Positions 41,411 to 53,626 of a DNA stretch of 64,000 nt are shown in pieces. The first letter of the stretch is position 1. The number at the start of each line of letters is the position of its first letter. Under the pieces are notes generated by a model that worked only from the letters and a program-made list of their open reading frames with translations, had not been told where the DNA came from and made no database searches. This DNA comes from Dendrocalamus latiflorus (lineage: Eukaryota > Streptophyta > Magnoliopsida > Poales > Poaceae). The DNA is taken from positions 17,576,031 through 17,640,030 of the forward strand of contig CM029632.1 in NCBI GenBank assembly GCA_017311315.1, read 5' to 3'. Both the position numbers and the translations under genes were made by a program.

Positions 41411-44400
41411 TGTCAGACCCGGATTTTTCAATCCGAATCTTACTGTGTTTCACTGCACTAATCCCTGGATCAGTAGTTAGTGCACACAGGTACATTGCTG
41501 AATCATTTCATACATCGCATAATCATCCATTATATTACATAAACTGATATACACCACGTCGGGTGATAGTTTACAAAAGGGGCCGACTAGGCCAAATGTC
41601 ATGATTACAAACACGCACAGCGGAAATACAGCAAAAACAAACCCAAATCCACAGGCAAGCGGCCAGTAGGGTAATGTGCACAATATATGCCACCAGGGTC
41701 CCGGTAACATAAATGTACACAACGCCTAGAGTCTACTTGTCTATGCCTAACCACCGAGGCCTACGCCTTAATTATCGCCTTTGCTTCCGTCGACGTTGGC
41801 GGGGGCCTCCTCATAGGCGTAGTGTTCTTGAACTCCTGTTTCTGAATTGTATCGCAAGAGCGAGAATGAGCACTCCGACCCCGTGCTCAGCAAGCCAACA
41901 CACAGAATGCAATACTTAAACATGTCTGGCTAATCAAAGGAAGGCTTGGGCTCATTTTATTTTTGCGAAAGAGTGCTTTTGAATACAATTATAGGAAAAT
42001 CCTGAGACCTAGCAATTTTAATCTCAAAACTTTTGTTTATAAAGTAAGATGATCATATAATCGACACAGATTCCATCCACCATTACATGGCATCTGCACC
42101 ATATAGCAATTTCTTCAGCGTTATAGCCGCTTAACTTACCACTGGGACGACACCCAGGACAATTCCAAACCAGGGCAGTCCTTCGCCCTTCAAATTTCCA
42201 TTCCCAGTTTCCAATGTTTTTAAAACAGAACTATATCCAGTTAAGTTCCCATGTCTGCCCTTGACCGTGGGCACGGCTATTCGAATAGTTTTGACTCTGC
42301 AGAGTTTGTACACTTTCACCACAAGAGACAATCAACTCGTTGCCCCACACGATTCCTTAGTCATGTGGTTGAGCAGACCATCACAGTAACTTTTCAAAGT
42401 ACCTCGCCCCTTCCATCATTTCACCCTATGGGTCGCTCCCACTTGCGGTGGGTCCCATACGTTGTGCGGGATGTTCTCCTTCTGAACGTCTAGCAGCTGG
42501 TTCCCCACCCCTGCTAGCCCGCCACAGCAGAACTTCACCTTCCACTGGTGTCCCATTCAAGCCGTCACACAGACTGCCGCTTGCACTCTCCCACACCTCC
42601 TCCTGGAAGGATGACTTTCAGGGTCCGGTAAATCTACTAAGCCAAGTTGTATTTTACAGACTTGTGGTTGTACTGTTTTACACGGGTTGGCATGACAAGA
42701 TTCAGTCCTTAGTGGTATCTGGGCGGTTCTACCACAAACCACACTCTCGTGCACCACTGCACCATACCCCCGAACCATCCGCCCAGATATTTAAGCATGT
42801 TGGGGTTTTTGGAAACATAAAATAATCATATCCAACATTTATCAGTCATTACCACCATGACTGCCCCAACCAAATTTTTCTCATGATTAAAAGTGATGTT
42901 TGGGCGCTCTCGCGCCCATGAGTATCTAAACAATACTACGCATGGCATATAATTACGGACTTATTTTTGAAAGGTTACTATTATAATTTGTGCTAGGGCG
43001 ACAATGTTCACATGTTCAAATATTTCAAAGGAGGGGTAATATTAACCAAGTACACAATGGGATATAACTAGAATCTTAAATTAACATGTATTTGCATATA
43101 ACATAACAGCATGCAATTTGATAATTTAAACAAAAGTAATTTGCAGAAAACGTAGGTTCAACATGATCAAAGTATTGACTCGCCTTGCTCGCGGGGGTCT
43201 GGGTCTTCGGAAGCTTCCAAGCTAGCTGCCTCAACCTCCTCTTCCTGCGCCTCGTATGCTATTTAATCGCGCGAGATACCCGAATAAAAGGAAAGCAACC
43301 AATCAACAAAACATCACCAGAAATTCAAATGAACTCCAAAAATTTTGGTTCTGATTCCATTAGATAGATCTTGAATTTAGACTAATTTAGAAATTTGTTT
43401 CATTCAAATTGGAGCTAAAATGAAGAAGTTATGATTGGTCAAAGTCCCCTGTTTCGGTCAAATCCAAAATTATTAAATCCTGACGTGTGGGGCCCATTGT
43501 CATTCTCTGGCATTATTTGGTTTTCCCATTTATTTTTCTTTTATTTTCTCTGTGCCACTGACATGTGGGTCCAGATACTGTTCATGGGGTCCACATGTCA
43601 GTACGGGTTTGGTGTAAGAGTTCCACTGACCGGAGGGGTCCAGCGGTCAGCCTCGGCTCTGGCTACCGTGGCTGACATGTGGGGCCCACCTGTCAGCTGG
43701 AAACAAAAGAAATGTTCGACCTCGGCGCGCTGCGGAGCCGGAGGCTCGAACGCGCGCGGCCGAGGGAACGGGGGAGATCGAGAGTTAGCGCTGATAGCCA
43801 AGTGAGCGGGGAGGCTTTGCCTACCTCTATAGGGCGATTAAGTCCCTTAAGGTTGGTCTGCAGCGGGGTCAGGTAGCGGAGTCAGGGTGACGGTGGCCGG
43901 CGGCGAAGGAGAGTCGGGGAGGTCCGGTGGAGAAGCCAGAAGCGTTCCTCAAGCTTCGGGGGTGCCGGTGGTGAGCTTTTCAGGGGCCGAGGGGGCACGG
44001 TGGCGGCTGGCGTCATGCGGCGGCGGCGGTTCGGGGAGGTCCGCGGTGCCGGCGGTGTACGGCCGATGGGAAGCTCGGGCGAGGCAGGGAATCGCTTCGC
44101 GGTGCTCCGGGGATGGTGTGGGCGAAGGTAATCGGGCGCTAGAGCTAGGGAACGGCGGCGCGGCGTGCTCGCCGGAGTTGGGGAAGAATAGCTTCCGGTG
44201 GCTACGGGGCTTGCTGGGGCGTTTACCTGTGAGGAAGCGAGTGGGGGAGGCGTGGGGAACTCCGCGGAGCCCCTTAGCGGCATTTATAGGCGCGCGAGCG
44301 GGGCTGGCAACGGGCGACCGCCCGTGCGGTCCCGTCGGAGCAGGTGGTGGCGCCAGGCGGTGACGCAGGCGGCGTAAATGCCCAGCAGACCGCGGTGTGA

Positions 44401-45303
44401 CGCAGCGCACCCATCCCCCTGTGCGGTCTCCTCCGCTTTTTGCCTCTCCCACGCACGGGCGGAGCGGCAGACGACCGGCGCCACGTAGCCGGGCCGACGC
44501 GACCGGGCGGGGGAAAACTGTGGGCGGTGGCGCCGAACCGTGGGCGGAGGCGGTGGAGCCAGGGGCGGCGTCAACTCCGCAGACTTTCCACCATGGCGAC
44601 GGGACGGCGCGGCAGGGCGATGCCTTGCATGAGCTCCACGGGGAGCTCAAGTTCTGCGCCAAGTGAGAGAGAGGCGTCCGGGGGAGGAAGATGCCCCCGA
44701 CAGGGCCGGCCCACCGCTCAGCGAGAGAGAGGGAGAGGGGAAAAGAGAGCCGGGCGAGCGGGAGGGCCCGCTGACCAGAGGGAGAGCGCGGACGCGAGCG
44801 CGGGGCCACCGGCCAGGGGAATGAGCGGGAGAAGGCGCCGGGCCCGCGGGCAGTGGATGAAGGCGGGGAGAGGAGGCGTGGCCCGCCTGGCAGAGAGCGC
44901 GGGCGCGCTGCGCAAGCTGGGCTGGGCCGCGCTGCGGGGTGGCGGCTCGACCGTCAGATGGGAGTGGGGTTGGGCTGGCTTCGGCTGACCCAACTCCATT
45001 TCATTTCATTTTATTATTATTATTTCTTGCTATATTTTTGGTTAAACTTTGGCACAATTTTCTGCATAAACCCCCAGATATTATTTCAATTCCTCTCCCC
45101 TAATTTCTGGATCATCCTTTCAGATTCTTAATCTCAATTTGAATTTTCCTTTTAATTGTATATTTTCTTTGTATTTCAAATTTTGGGAACCTTAACCAAA
45201 ACCTCGAGAAAACACCATAAAATCCAAATCCAATAATTAGAATACATTGCAAAAATAATTTGAAAACTTTATATTTTCGAATTCGAATTTTTAGGATGTT
45301 ACA
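41411..45303 (-). repeat. 5' LTR of the gag-only element, 3893 bp
   Basis: The partner of 34381-38292. It is 19 bp shorter, fully explained by a contracted TTA microsatellite (about 45011) and one fewer C in a C run. Confidence 0.97.
44281..44290 (-). promoter_or_regulatory. Probable TATA box in the 5' LTR
   Basis: The minus strand reads CCTATAAATG within otherwise GC-rich sequence, the only TATAAA-like word in the GC-rich block. An identical copy is at 37251-37260 in the 3' LTR. It is a candidate for the element's RNA polymerase II promoter. Confidence 0.5.
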
Positions 45304-45308
45304 GCTTT
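45304..45308. repeat. 5-bp target-site duplication, right
   Basis: gcttt, matching 34376-34380. Confidence 0.95.
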
Positions 45309-47389
45309 TCACTTAAGCCACGTAGTCTCACTCGAACTTACATGATTGTTCGGGTCTTAGCTCCCCTACCTAGTCCCGGTCCATTGCCGTTGATCGCTAG
45401 CATTCTTCAAGCCACCTGCATATCCAAACACCAAGCAACTATCCCGAATACAAGTTTCCATGCATCACGTTAGTCAAAATCATGCATTATGCAGCTAACA
45501 CAACTAACCAACAACACCCATACTGTGCACACACTTATCTACATCAAAAGCTATTTTCGTTGTTCTCTGGCCGCACCCACCGGTTTGGCAGCACTCCGCA
45601 TAGCGATCAAACCGGATCGGTCGGACTGTCGGCCAGTGGCCGATCTAACTACTTAAAACCATCAAAAAACGCGCTCTCTAGAATTTCAGTTAAACTATCT
45701 AATTTTAGCTTCAATTCCCAATTTCAGTGGCACCAAGTGCAAACTCATCCCAAACAAGTCTACACAAAATGTTTGGTGTTCATTTTTGCAACAATCCATG
45801 GCGGTCCGACCGCTCGCCTCATGGTAGTCAGACCGCCAGCCATTAGCCGATCTGCCCGTCTGAACCTTGACAATATAATCTAAAATCTGAAATTTTTGAA
45901 ACTTTTATAAAATTCAAATCCAACTCAACTAAAGCATCAACTATTCATCATAAATATATTCTAGAACTTCATATAGTCTCTCTGATCAACTATATATTTT
46001 TCCAGTATTTTATATGGAGAAATAGTGCAGGGGTGCCCTATGACCTATCTCCTTGTCACCCTTGACATTTTGTTTTTATCTCTTTTTCTCCAAATAAGAT
46101 ACAAAACTTCGGGCGGCCAGCTACACTAGTTTGGTCGCGTTTGGCAGGCGCGGGGCGCACAGCTTCACTTGGTTGAATTCTATATGGTTTTCCTTCGCGT
46201 TTCTCCTGGAGCATTAGTTGGGAAAAAAAAGAGATGTGTTCATTAACAAAACTACAAGATTGAAGATTAATAATGATGACACATTTGGTACAGCGTGTTT
46301 TTAATGATGGAACAAAGGTACACGGTGTTGTTTTGGCGGAGGGGAACAAATTAGCGTCGTCGTTGTGTCGTAACTCGTAAGGTCGCAACATCCTCCCCTC
46401 TAGGTGCTGCCAAATGCGGGGCCGCGGGAGCCGGAGGAATGCTGGCGCGGGCCCACTTGCGCAGCGACGTCACAACCTAACCTGGTCAGAACTCGCGCCG
46501 TGACAGGGAGAACTGGTTTTTCTTGTGCACAAGATTGTTGTCTCACTTAGTCGCTTTAGCCCTGGGAGTTTTTGTGATTTGTGTTTATCCCCCGGAAGTG
46601 ATGGTCGTACAGTTCTAGTCTAATTTTAGAATCAATACAGTTTTGAACGCCACATCTAGCCTCCACTGTCACAGTTGCGAAATAAGTTGCACGTCTATGT
46701 GTTGCCTTTATCTTTTCTTAAATTACTTTATGTATTGTGCACTCTAATATTTAATATTCAAATGTATCGAGGTTTTTATATCCATCAGATACAACAACAT
46801 ATTTTTTTTGGCGATAGTGTGATGTTGCATGTACACGTGTTGCCAGCCAGTGCTCGATGCGGTATAGGTGTCATCAAGTAATATCGTATATGTACACATC
46901 TACCTATATTAGAAAAGCACAATTGCCATTTACCCAAATCCTACGTAGTGCAAGTTCGACACATTACAGTTCTGATTGGTTAAACAAATCATATGATACT
47001 TTACTAGTTTTTCGTAGAGACATGTTCAGACATCTAAAAGGAAACTAGATCCAATTATTAAATACCATATTTCTTTAAGGAAGAGAAAAAACCTCAACGA
47101 AAACTAAATTGATCATAAAAACATAATATTATTCTATGGTAGATCCTATTGTGCAAGAAGAAAAGAAAAGCATAAAAAACTGTGTTCTATTTCACCCGAC
47201 GCATCCATCAAATCCAAAAAACCACGAGAGGACTAATCCAAAAAAACCAAGAGAGGACTACAAAAATAAACAAAAAAAGAGGCGTGCTAATAAACAAATA
47301 GTGCAGCACCAACAGCTGTGCTAGCGTTTGCATTTGCACCGCCTGGCCTGTGCCTGTGCGCTGCACACCACCAGTCCAACGCGTCTTCA
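45309..47389. other. Intergenic, decayed repeat-like sequence then gene-proximal DNA
   Basis: To about 46000 the sequence continues the material left of the gypsy insertion and contains accggt and gtccgacc words seen in old grass LTR elements. The rest is AT-rich with no supported gene, leading into the pyrimidine-rich region ahead of the bHLH gene. Confidence 0.4.
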
Positions 47390-47582
47390 GTCTTCCGCCC
47401 CCGGCAAGCAAAGGCCTCCCTTTTTCTTCTCCGCCCAAACCGTCCTCTCCTCTCCTCACTCCTCCCCTTCATCTCCCATTCTCTCCTGCTCTCCTCCCGT
47501 ACCCGCACCAGTCACCACCGGCTTCTAGCACGCAGTCCTAGCCTCTATCTGGCCGCCGCTGCCTCCAATCTCCGTTTCTCCG

Positions 47583-49369
47583 GTAAGCGCTCGGAATTTG
47601 GTTCCCCTTTCACCTTTCATTGCAACCGTGCTACATGCTTTGTGTGTTATTGGTGGTGTTTTGGTCATCCATATGCGCCTTGAGAGGCTAGGAGGTTTCT
47701 GTTCTCGCTCGATTATCCCGCTGCTGTGTGGTGATGGCGTTTCTTGGTGGGGTTTAGCTGTGTGGGGGGGGGGGGGGGGGGGGGAAAGGGGACAAGGATA
47801 ATGTCAGAGATGGACGATCGTGTGGGTTTGATTGATGTGCATGTGATGTTTCGATTTTGGTTTTTTGTATGTCGTTCTTGATTTCTTTTTGTCCTTCCAA
47901 AAATGCCAAAGATGTATTTTTTATTGATTATATTCTTAGGTGAAAATTGCATCTTGTTTGTTCTCAACTTTCTTGTTTGTTTTGTTTTGTTTCTTGTAAA
48001 TCTTAGAGGGGAAAATGGATAGGAAAAGGCACTTTCTAGGTCTCTAAAAAAGGGTGTTATGTGATGGTTCTAGGTATGAAGATGCGAGAATCCATAGGAA
48101 TGGTATCTTAGTTGTAGAGCGCATATGATCAGCAGCTCTTTTTTGTGTGTCTTGGTTTATTGGCTAGCACCATTCTTGTTCTCGCAAGTCCCAGATGCTA
48201 GAAAGTGAGGTTTTTCTGCCTTTCCCTTTGCTGTACTTGGTTCTTGATAGCTTAGTTCTGAGTTATATGGTGGGAAATATTGGAATTTTCATGTGGTGCA
48301 GTAGTGTTAGAGATACTATGATAGTGGAAGTTGGACATGGTGGACATTTACTTGTTATAAATATTGTATCGGCATAACTTTTCCGACAACTGCCTAGACA
48401 AGGAAAAGAGCTGACTATAAGTATAGTGTGTAGCAGAGTGTGAAGTAGCATTTGAACAATTGGAGAGCATAAGTTGGCTTATGACATTCATCGTCTAGCT
48501 TTAAAGAGAGGAATGTGTTTGGTGGGTTTAATTATAGATGGATAATAATTTCATAATAAAGCTAAGAGGTCAGACTCCCTATATGGCAAAAAAAAAATGG
48601 TAGATAATGTTGTTCATCTAATCATGACTGAATGTCTAAATCAGTTACTGCTTTTTCCTAAGAGAATCAGTTGCCAAATTGACTGCAGAATAAAGCAGGT
48701 AAGTCGTACTCATCTGCACTTTGATCAAAGGAGAATCACTCCGTTAACATGATTGGTGAATTTAGGACCGCAGTTATCCTATGAATTCCCATGTACGTTT
48801 TATTTTGGGGACAATAAAGGGTGGTGCGGACTGGAAGCCTGTTTTGTATCTAAAACTTTGGTAATATACTGTTATCCGTGCTCTCTCTCTATCTAAAAAA
48901 AAGTTACCCGTAGTCCCCCCCCCCCCCCCCCCCCGCGTTTTTTTTTCTTGTTTTCTATGGGTTTTAACATCAGCAAGTAATGAAGCAGATGCTTAATTTA
49001 ACTGTCTGTCACAACTCTGCAATTTGTAAGGGAAACAAATTGCAAACAAGTGAAGAATTCAGTTATCCCTTCTGTAGAAAATGTCTTATATTTGACTGAA
49101 ATGAATACGACAACGATGTGTTTGAACTGAGGAGCTTTTGTCAACTGTATGCAGTAAACAAGAAGGAATTATACTATTTTAGACATATTCTAATACTGTC
49201 TTCCTGAAGTGGTTAACGCGTGTATCCAAAATATATACTTGGGGATCCCTAACTTTATAAGGAGATCTTATAGTAATATATAACATTTCTTCTCATTTAA
49301 TTAAATCTTTTCATGATTGATCCATGCATGCAATCTGTGAATAGCTGACAGCTCTTCTTTGATGTGCAG
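47583..49369 (+). other. Leader intron of the bHLH gene (inferred)
   Basis: A pyrimidine-rich, CT-rich leader (about 47390-47582) ends CTCCG|GTAAGC and a matching acceptor GTGCAG|GG lies at 49364-49371, so the first exon is probably untranslated and the intron is 1787 bp. It carries a run of 21 G (47764-47784) and a run of 20 C (48915-48934). No transcript evidence is available here. Confidence 0.6.
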
Positions 49370-49494
49370 GGTTTGTTCTGTGGAGAGCATCCGTTAACAA
49401 ACTTCTTTCGGCATCAGAGTGTGCAAAAGACAGGAACATTCTGGCCATCAAATATTGTCTTCAAAAATAAAGTGACGTTCTCTTTCAGTGGAGC

Positions 49495-49518
49495 ATGACA
49501 GGATTATCAGTTGTTTGA
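49495..49518 (+). promoter_or_regulatory. Short upstream ORF in the bHLH leader
   Basis: ATG at 49495 opens a seven-residue frame (MTGLSVV) that stops at 49518, 78 bp before the main start. It could reduce translation of the bHLH if the predicted leader is right. Confidence 0.4.
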
Positions 49519-49596
49519 CTCTTTCAGTTTCTAGAAGCCACACTCTTGTAACACTCTTGAGCAGAGATTGTTTAGTCAATTTGTAGGGGTGCTGAT

Positions 49597-52500
49597 ATGG
49601 ACTACTCTGGTGGTTCCTACTTTTCATCTTGGCCCAATTCTGCTGCTGAGAGCTATAATTTTGTGGATGGTTCAGTGGGATCATATGCAGAAGAAGGAAG
49701 CATGCCACCTTCAGGCAATTTTATGAGAGCTAGATCAGATCACAATTTAAAATTCAGTGAGCATGAAAAGAACCCCACTATGCTTACAAATGGATGCTTG
49801 CCATACAACAACCAGACTGATCTATTGTCTTGCAAGATTATATCTAAGGATAAGCTTCCTGACAGCCTTCTGGAGCTTCAACAACTGCAGAACAACGGCA
49901 ATCTGCAAAGAAATTTAACTCCCCCAGGGATTCTTCAATCCAATTCAACACCTGGAACATTTCATCCACAGTTGGATACCCCTGGCCTCCCAGAACTGCC
50001 TCATGCGTTATCCAGTTCAATTGATAGTAGTGGTAGTGAAATTTCTGCCTTTCTTGCTGATGTACATGCTGTTTCTTCAGCCTCGACTTTGTGTTCCACA
50101 TTCCAAAATGCTTCTTCCTTCATGGAACCAGTAAACCTAGAAGCTTTCAGTTTTCAAGGGGCACAAAATGCTACTATGTTGAGCAAAACAAGCCATCCAA
50201 ATGGGAGTCTCTCAGTATTTGATAATGCTACCTTGGCATCACTGCATGTAATTCTCACTACATAGATATAGCTGCTAGCCTGCTACTGTATCTATTACTT
50301 TCAATTAATTTTTTGTTCTTTTGGTAATACAGGATAGCAAAGAGTTTATCAATGGTAGCATCTCCTCTTTTGCTACCGTCCAGCAAGCGCAACTAGCTAC
50401 TGGTGGTTTGAAGGCTCAACAACAGGTTTAAATTTTGGAACTGTGCCACTAAAGAACAATTTCTTTAACTGCAACTTACTGTTCATGCAATTCAAACTGT
50501 ACCGATAAAATCAACTTTCATATTGCAGGAGCAAAATGCAATGCATAATATACCTCTCCCTACTTTCATTTCTGGTAGCGCTGTTACTGAAGCAGAAGGG
50601 GCACTGATTCCTCCAAAGGTTTTTTTAAATAAACATTTGTTCTCATATGCAGTGTTCGTTTTACTTTGCCTTTCTTTAAATACATACCTGACAAGTTGGC
50701 TCTGTGCTTGCAAATGTTCAGATACCACTGCTGATCCATGACAATAAAAGTGAGTACCCTATTAGCCATTCTTCTGATGTGCAACCCCAAGCAAATTCAG
50801 CTCAAGGGAATAGTGTCAGCGTGAAGCCACGGGTAAGGGCTCGTCGTGGACAAGCAACTGATCCTCATAGTATTGCTGAACGGGTAAGTTCTTTTTTTAG
50901 ATCAGTTCACTTTCTAACAAATCAAACTGCTGTATAATTTATTTGGATTGGTTGGTTTTTTTATTTTCATGCATCTGTAACATATAGTCTTAACTGGAGG
51001 TTCCCATTATGCTGCAGCTTCGCAGAGAGAAAATTTCGGAGAGGATGAAAAATCTCCAAGACCTTGTCCCAAATTCCAATAAGGTATTATTTTGTGTGTG
51101 TGTGTTTTTTTTATGTTACCATAAAAAATGCAAAAATATTTCACCCCCCCCCCCCCGCCCCACACACCCCAATGCACCATGCAGTTGCAACAATCACATT
51201 CATAATTATATGAGGGGGAAATATGTACTGAACTATGGTTTGAAGTTGACCTAGTGAGACAACAGCAGGAAGCAATTATTTTGATTCGGAGACTTAAAAC
51301 TGCAAATAACATCAGGCCCAACTTGTGATCTATTGGGGCCAACATATAGCCATTTCATGTTATGCCATTGGTTTAGTTTCAGCATTTTGAAAGTCTTGGA
51401 AGTTTATTATTATGCATGGCTGATTTATAGCATTACGAAAATTTCTTCTCTTTTAATGAAATTGATGTTTTTAAATTGCTTGGGCAGCTCTAGAAAAAAA
51501 TAGTAAAAATAAAAAGTTTGGAATTCCTAACCAATAATCACCTTTTGATGTGAACAGGCAGATAAGGCATCAATGCTCGATGAAATAATTGATTATGTGA
51601 AATTTCTTCAGCTTCAGGTCAAGGTATGGCAACGAACAAATTTATTTATATATAAAAAAGCATTAGTTGCTTTGCCTGATTTCTTAATTCCAGGTCTTGA
51701 GCATGAGTAGGCTCGGAGCTCCTGGAGCAGTTCTTCCCCTTCTCACAGAATCTCAAACTGAGGTGCCAAACTTTCGTATTTCTTTTTTCCCTATAAATCA
51801 ATGAAAGAATGGTTCTATTGTACCCTCCTTTTCTGTTGAGTGGGGCTTATATAGAAATATACCAATAAATGTAGGTTGTGCTCAGTCATTACATGTTAAA
51901 AATGATATAGCATTACCTTTTCTCCAAGTTAAAGTTATTTTCATTCTATTTTTGTTCGGGCATATTTAAATACAAATAAGTCATATCATTTACATGTTCA
52001 CCTTCCATTTGTTCTATGCTACTGAAACTTAAGTAGTTGGTCTTTAATCCTTATAAATTTCTCCAGTGAAATAATTGTGATTCTTCCCTGGTTATAGATG
52101 AACATTTACCTTAAGTAACTCATTTTGTTTGAGAAGTTACTTTTGAGTTGCCCATTATTGTGACTATTGGCTTCAAGATAGGACGAACAAAGACATATTT
52201 TTGTGCTTCTACAGTAGAGCAAACCTTTTATGGTCAAAAACTGTTTTTCGATTATGCTTCAATACTTTTCCATATAAGGCTTTTGCAAATTTCATGGAGG
52301 TTATGTTTAGGGTGCCTTTGGTTGAGCTTTTGGGAGCTGCTTTTGCTTCCAAAAAACCAAAAGCCAACCAAAGGGGTAGAAATCAGAAGCTACTTTTTCA
52401 GAAGCAGCTACTTTTGGGTAGTACAGTTTTGAAAGCACCTTGGACTCTACTTTTGGCTTTTGGCTTTCTGCTTTTTGAAATGGTGAAAATAGAGAGCTGT

Positions 52501-53626
52501 TTCACACTTGTTTCAAGGAAAATAGAGATAGGAGGTAAGTTTTATACTTGTTTGAACCAAACAGCTTACAGCTTTTCCACAGCCCACAACCTACATCAGC
52601 TTTTCCACAGCCCATAGCTCACAGCAGCTTTTTCACAGCCCACAGCTCAACCAAACACACCCTTAGATTAAAAGAACAACTAACTGAAACTAGTGTGCTC
52701 ATCTTAACGTAGCCACTTTAGAATTCATATTATTTGTTTGTAGTAGCACATAAGTACAGCCAATTTAAATGCACTCAAATCTCTCTTCGGCTATTGAGTC
52801 CTACAGGGAGCGTACATTTTTGTCTGTAAAGCACTCAGTTTGTGTTGGCCCTTGTTTTTGGTTTTTTCGATCTGTTGCTGCTGCTGTTGTTATGGTACTG
52901 GTGGTGCTGCGGCTGTAAGTCTTTTGAGTGAGTGACTAGCTAGATAGCATTCATGTTGTTTAGCAACTTTGATTACCTGTCTGGAATTGCAATGCATAGA
53001 CATCATAATTAAGAGAATTAGCAGTTGTACCCTTCATTCTAGCTTTGGCGGTAGCTTTTATTTTTCCCTCTTGTTCTCTGTTTCTTGGGCCAGGCCTGAT
53101 TGTATTGAGTGGCCCGTAGGATATTAGTGTTCCTATTTTATTTTGGCCCAAGAAAGAGCTTAAGAATAACATGATAGCCTATTACGAAGTTCTTGGAGCT
53201 CCACTTGCATTGTAGTCCCAATTTATATTAGATTTGCCTGGGTTTGCCCTGGTTTTCATTGAGGTCCTGTAACTTAGTTTAATTTTGTGGTATCTAGTCT
53301 GATGAACTCACACTTCATCGAAGTCTTGCTTTTGTGTAAAATCCTAAAATGCTCATGTACTCATTGTTACACTATCACACTAACCTCAGGGCCGTAGCAA
53401 TCCACCTCTATCAGCTTCAACCATTTCACAAGGGCTACTGGACATACCAGACTCAGAAGATAGCTTCGCCTTTGAGCAAGAAGTCGTGAAGCTGATGGAA
53501 ACGAGTATCACCAGCGCAATGCAGTACCTTCAGAACAAGGGCCTCTGCCTGATGCCTATTGCTCTTGCTTCGGCCATATCCAACCAGAAAGGCGTGGCTG
53601 CTGCTGCAATCCCTCCTGAGAGGTGA
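49597..53626 (+). CDS. bHLH transcription factor, UNE12/LRL-type (subfamily XI)
   Basis: Eight coding exons: 49597-50247, 50333-50425, 50529-50618, 50722-50883, 51018-51083, 51558-51623, 51694-51762 and 53390-53626. All junctions are phase 0 with GT-AG introns, giving 477 residues. The N-terminal half is Ser/Asn-rich without a domain. RVRARRGQATDPHSIAER ends exon 5, and the bHLH runs on across exons 5-7: LRREKISERMKNLQDLVP, then ADKASMLDEIIDYVKFLQLQ. The H, E and R of HSIAERLRR fit E/G-box binding. LGAPGAVLPLL and the C-terminal LMETSITSAMQYLQNKGLCL are conserved in the UNE12 and LRL groups, which act in fertilisation, root hairs and phosphate responses. A Tourist MITE lies in the last intron. 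The function of this copy is inferred from family only. Confidence 0.95.
52310..52662. mobile_element. Tourist-type MITE in the bHLH intron, 353 bp
   Basis: Ends are inverted repeats (gggtgcctttggttgagc on the left; the right complement reads gggtgtgtttggttgagc) flanked by TTA at 52307-52309 and 52663-52665. The interior has repeated gcttttccacagccca words near the right end. It lies in the 1.6-kb intron before the last coding exon, far from both splice sites. Confidence 0.9.

Larger units (their letters stand above)
34381..45303 (-). mobile_element. Gag-only Ty3/gypsy LTR retrotransposon, 10.9 kb
   Basis: Two nearly identical LTRs with TG...CA ends (34381-38292 and 41411-45303) and a GCTTT duplication bound the element. 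A primer site for initiator Met tRNA (TGGTATCAGAGC, minus strand 41406-41395) and a polypurine tract (AAGGGGGGTAGG, about 38306-38294) show it runs on the minus strand. Internal order: PBS, extra ORF (41228-40368), gag (40194-38824), a short spacer, a remnant of the integrase C-terminus/chromodomain (about 38625-38310), PPT. Protease active site, reverse transcriptase, RNase H and the integrase core are missing, so it must use enzymes from an autonomous partner. The integrase tail resembles chromodomain-bearing gypsy elements (Tekay/Del-like), while the extra ORF ahead of gag resembles the orf0 arrangement of rice RIRE3-type elements; the lineage is therefore provisional. Confidence 0.95.
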
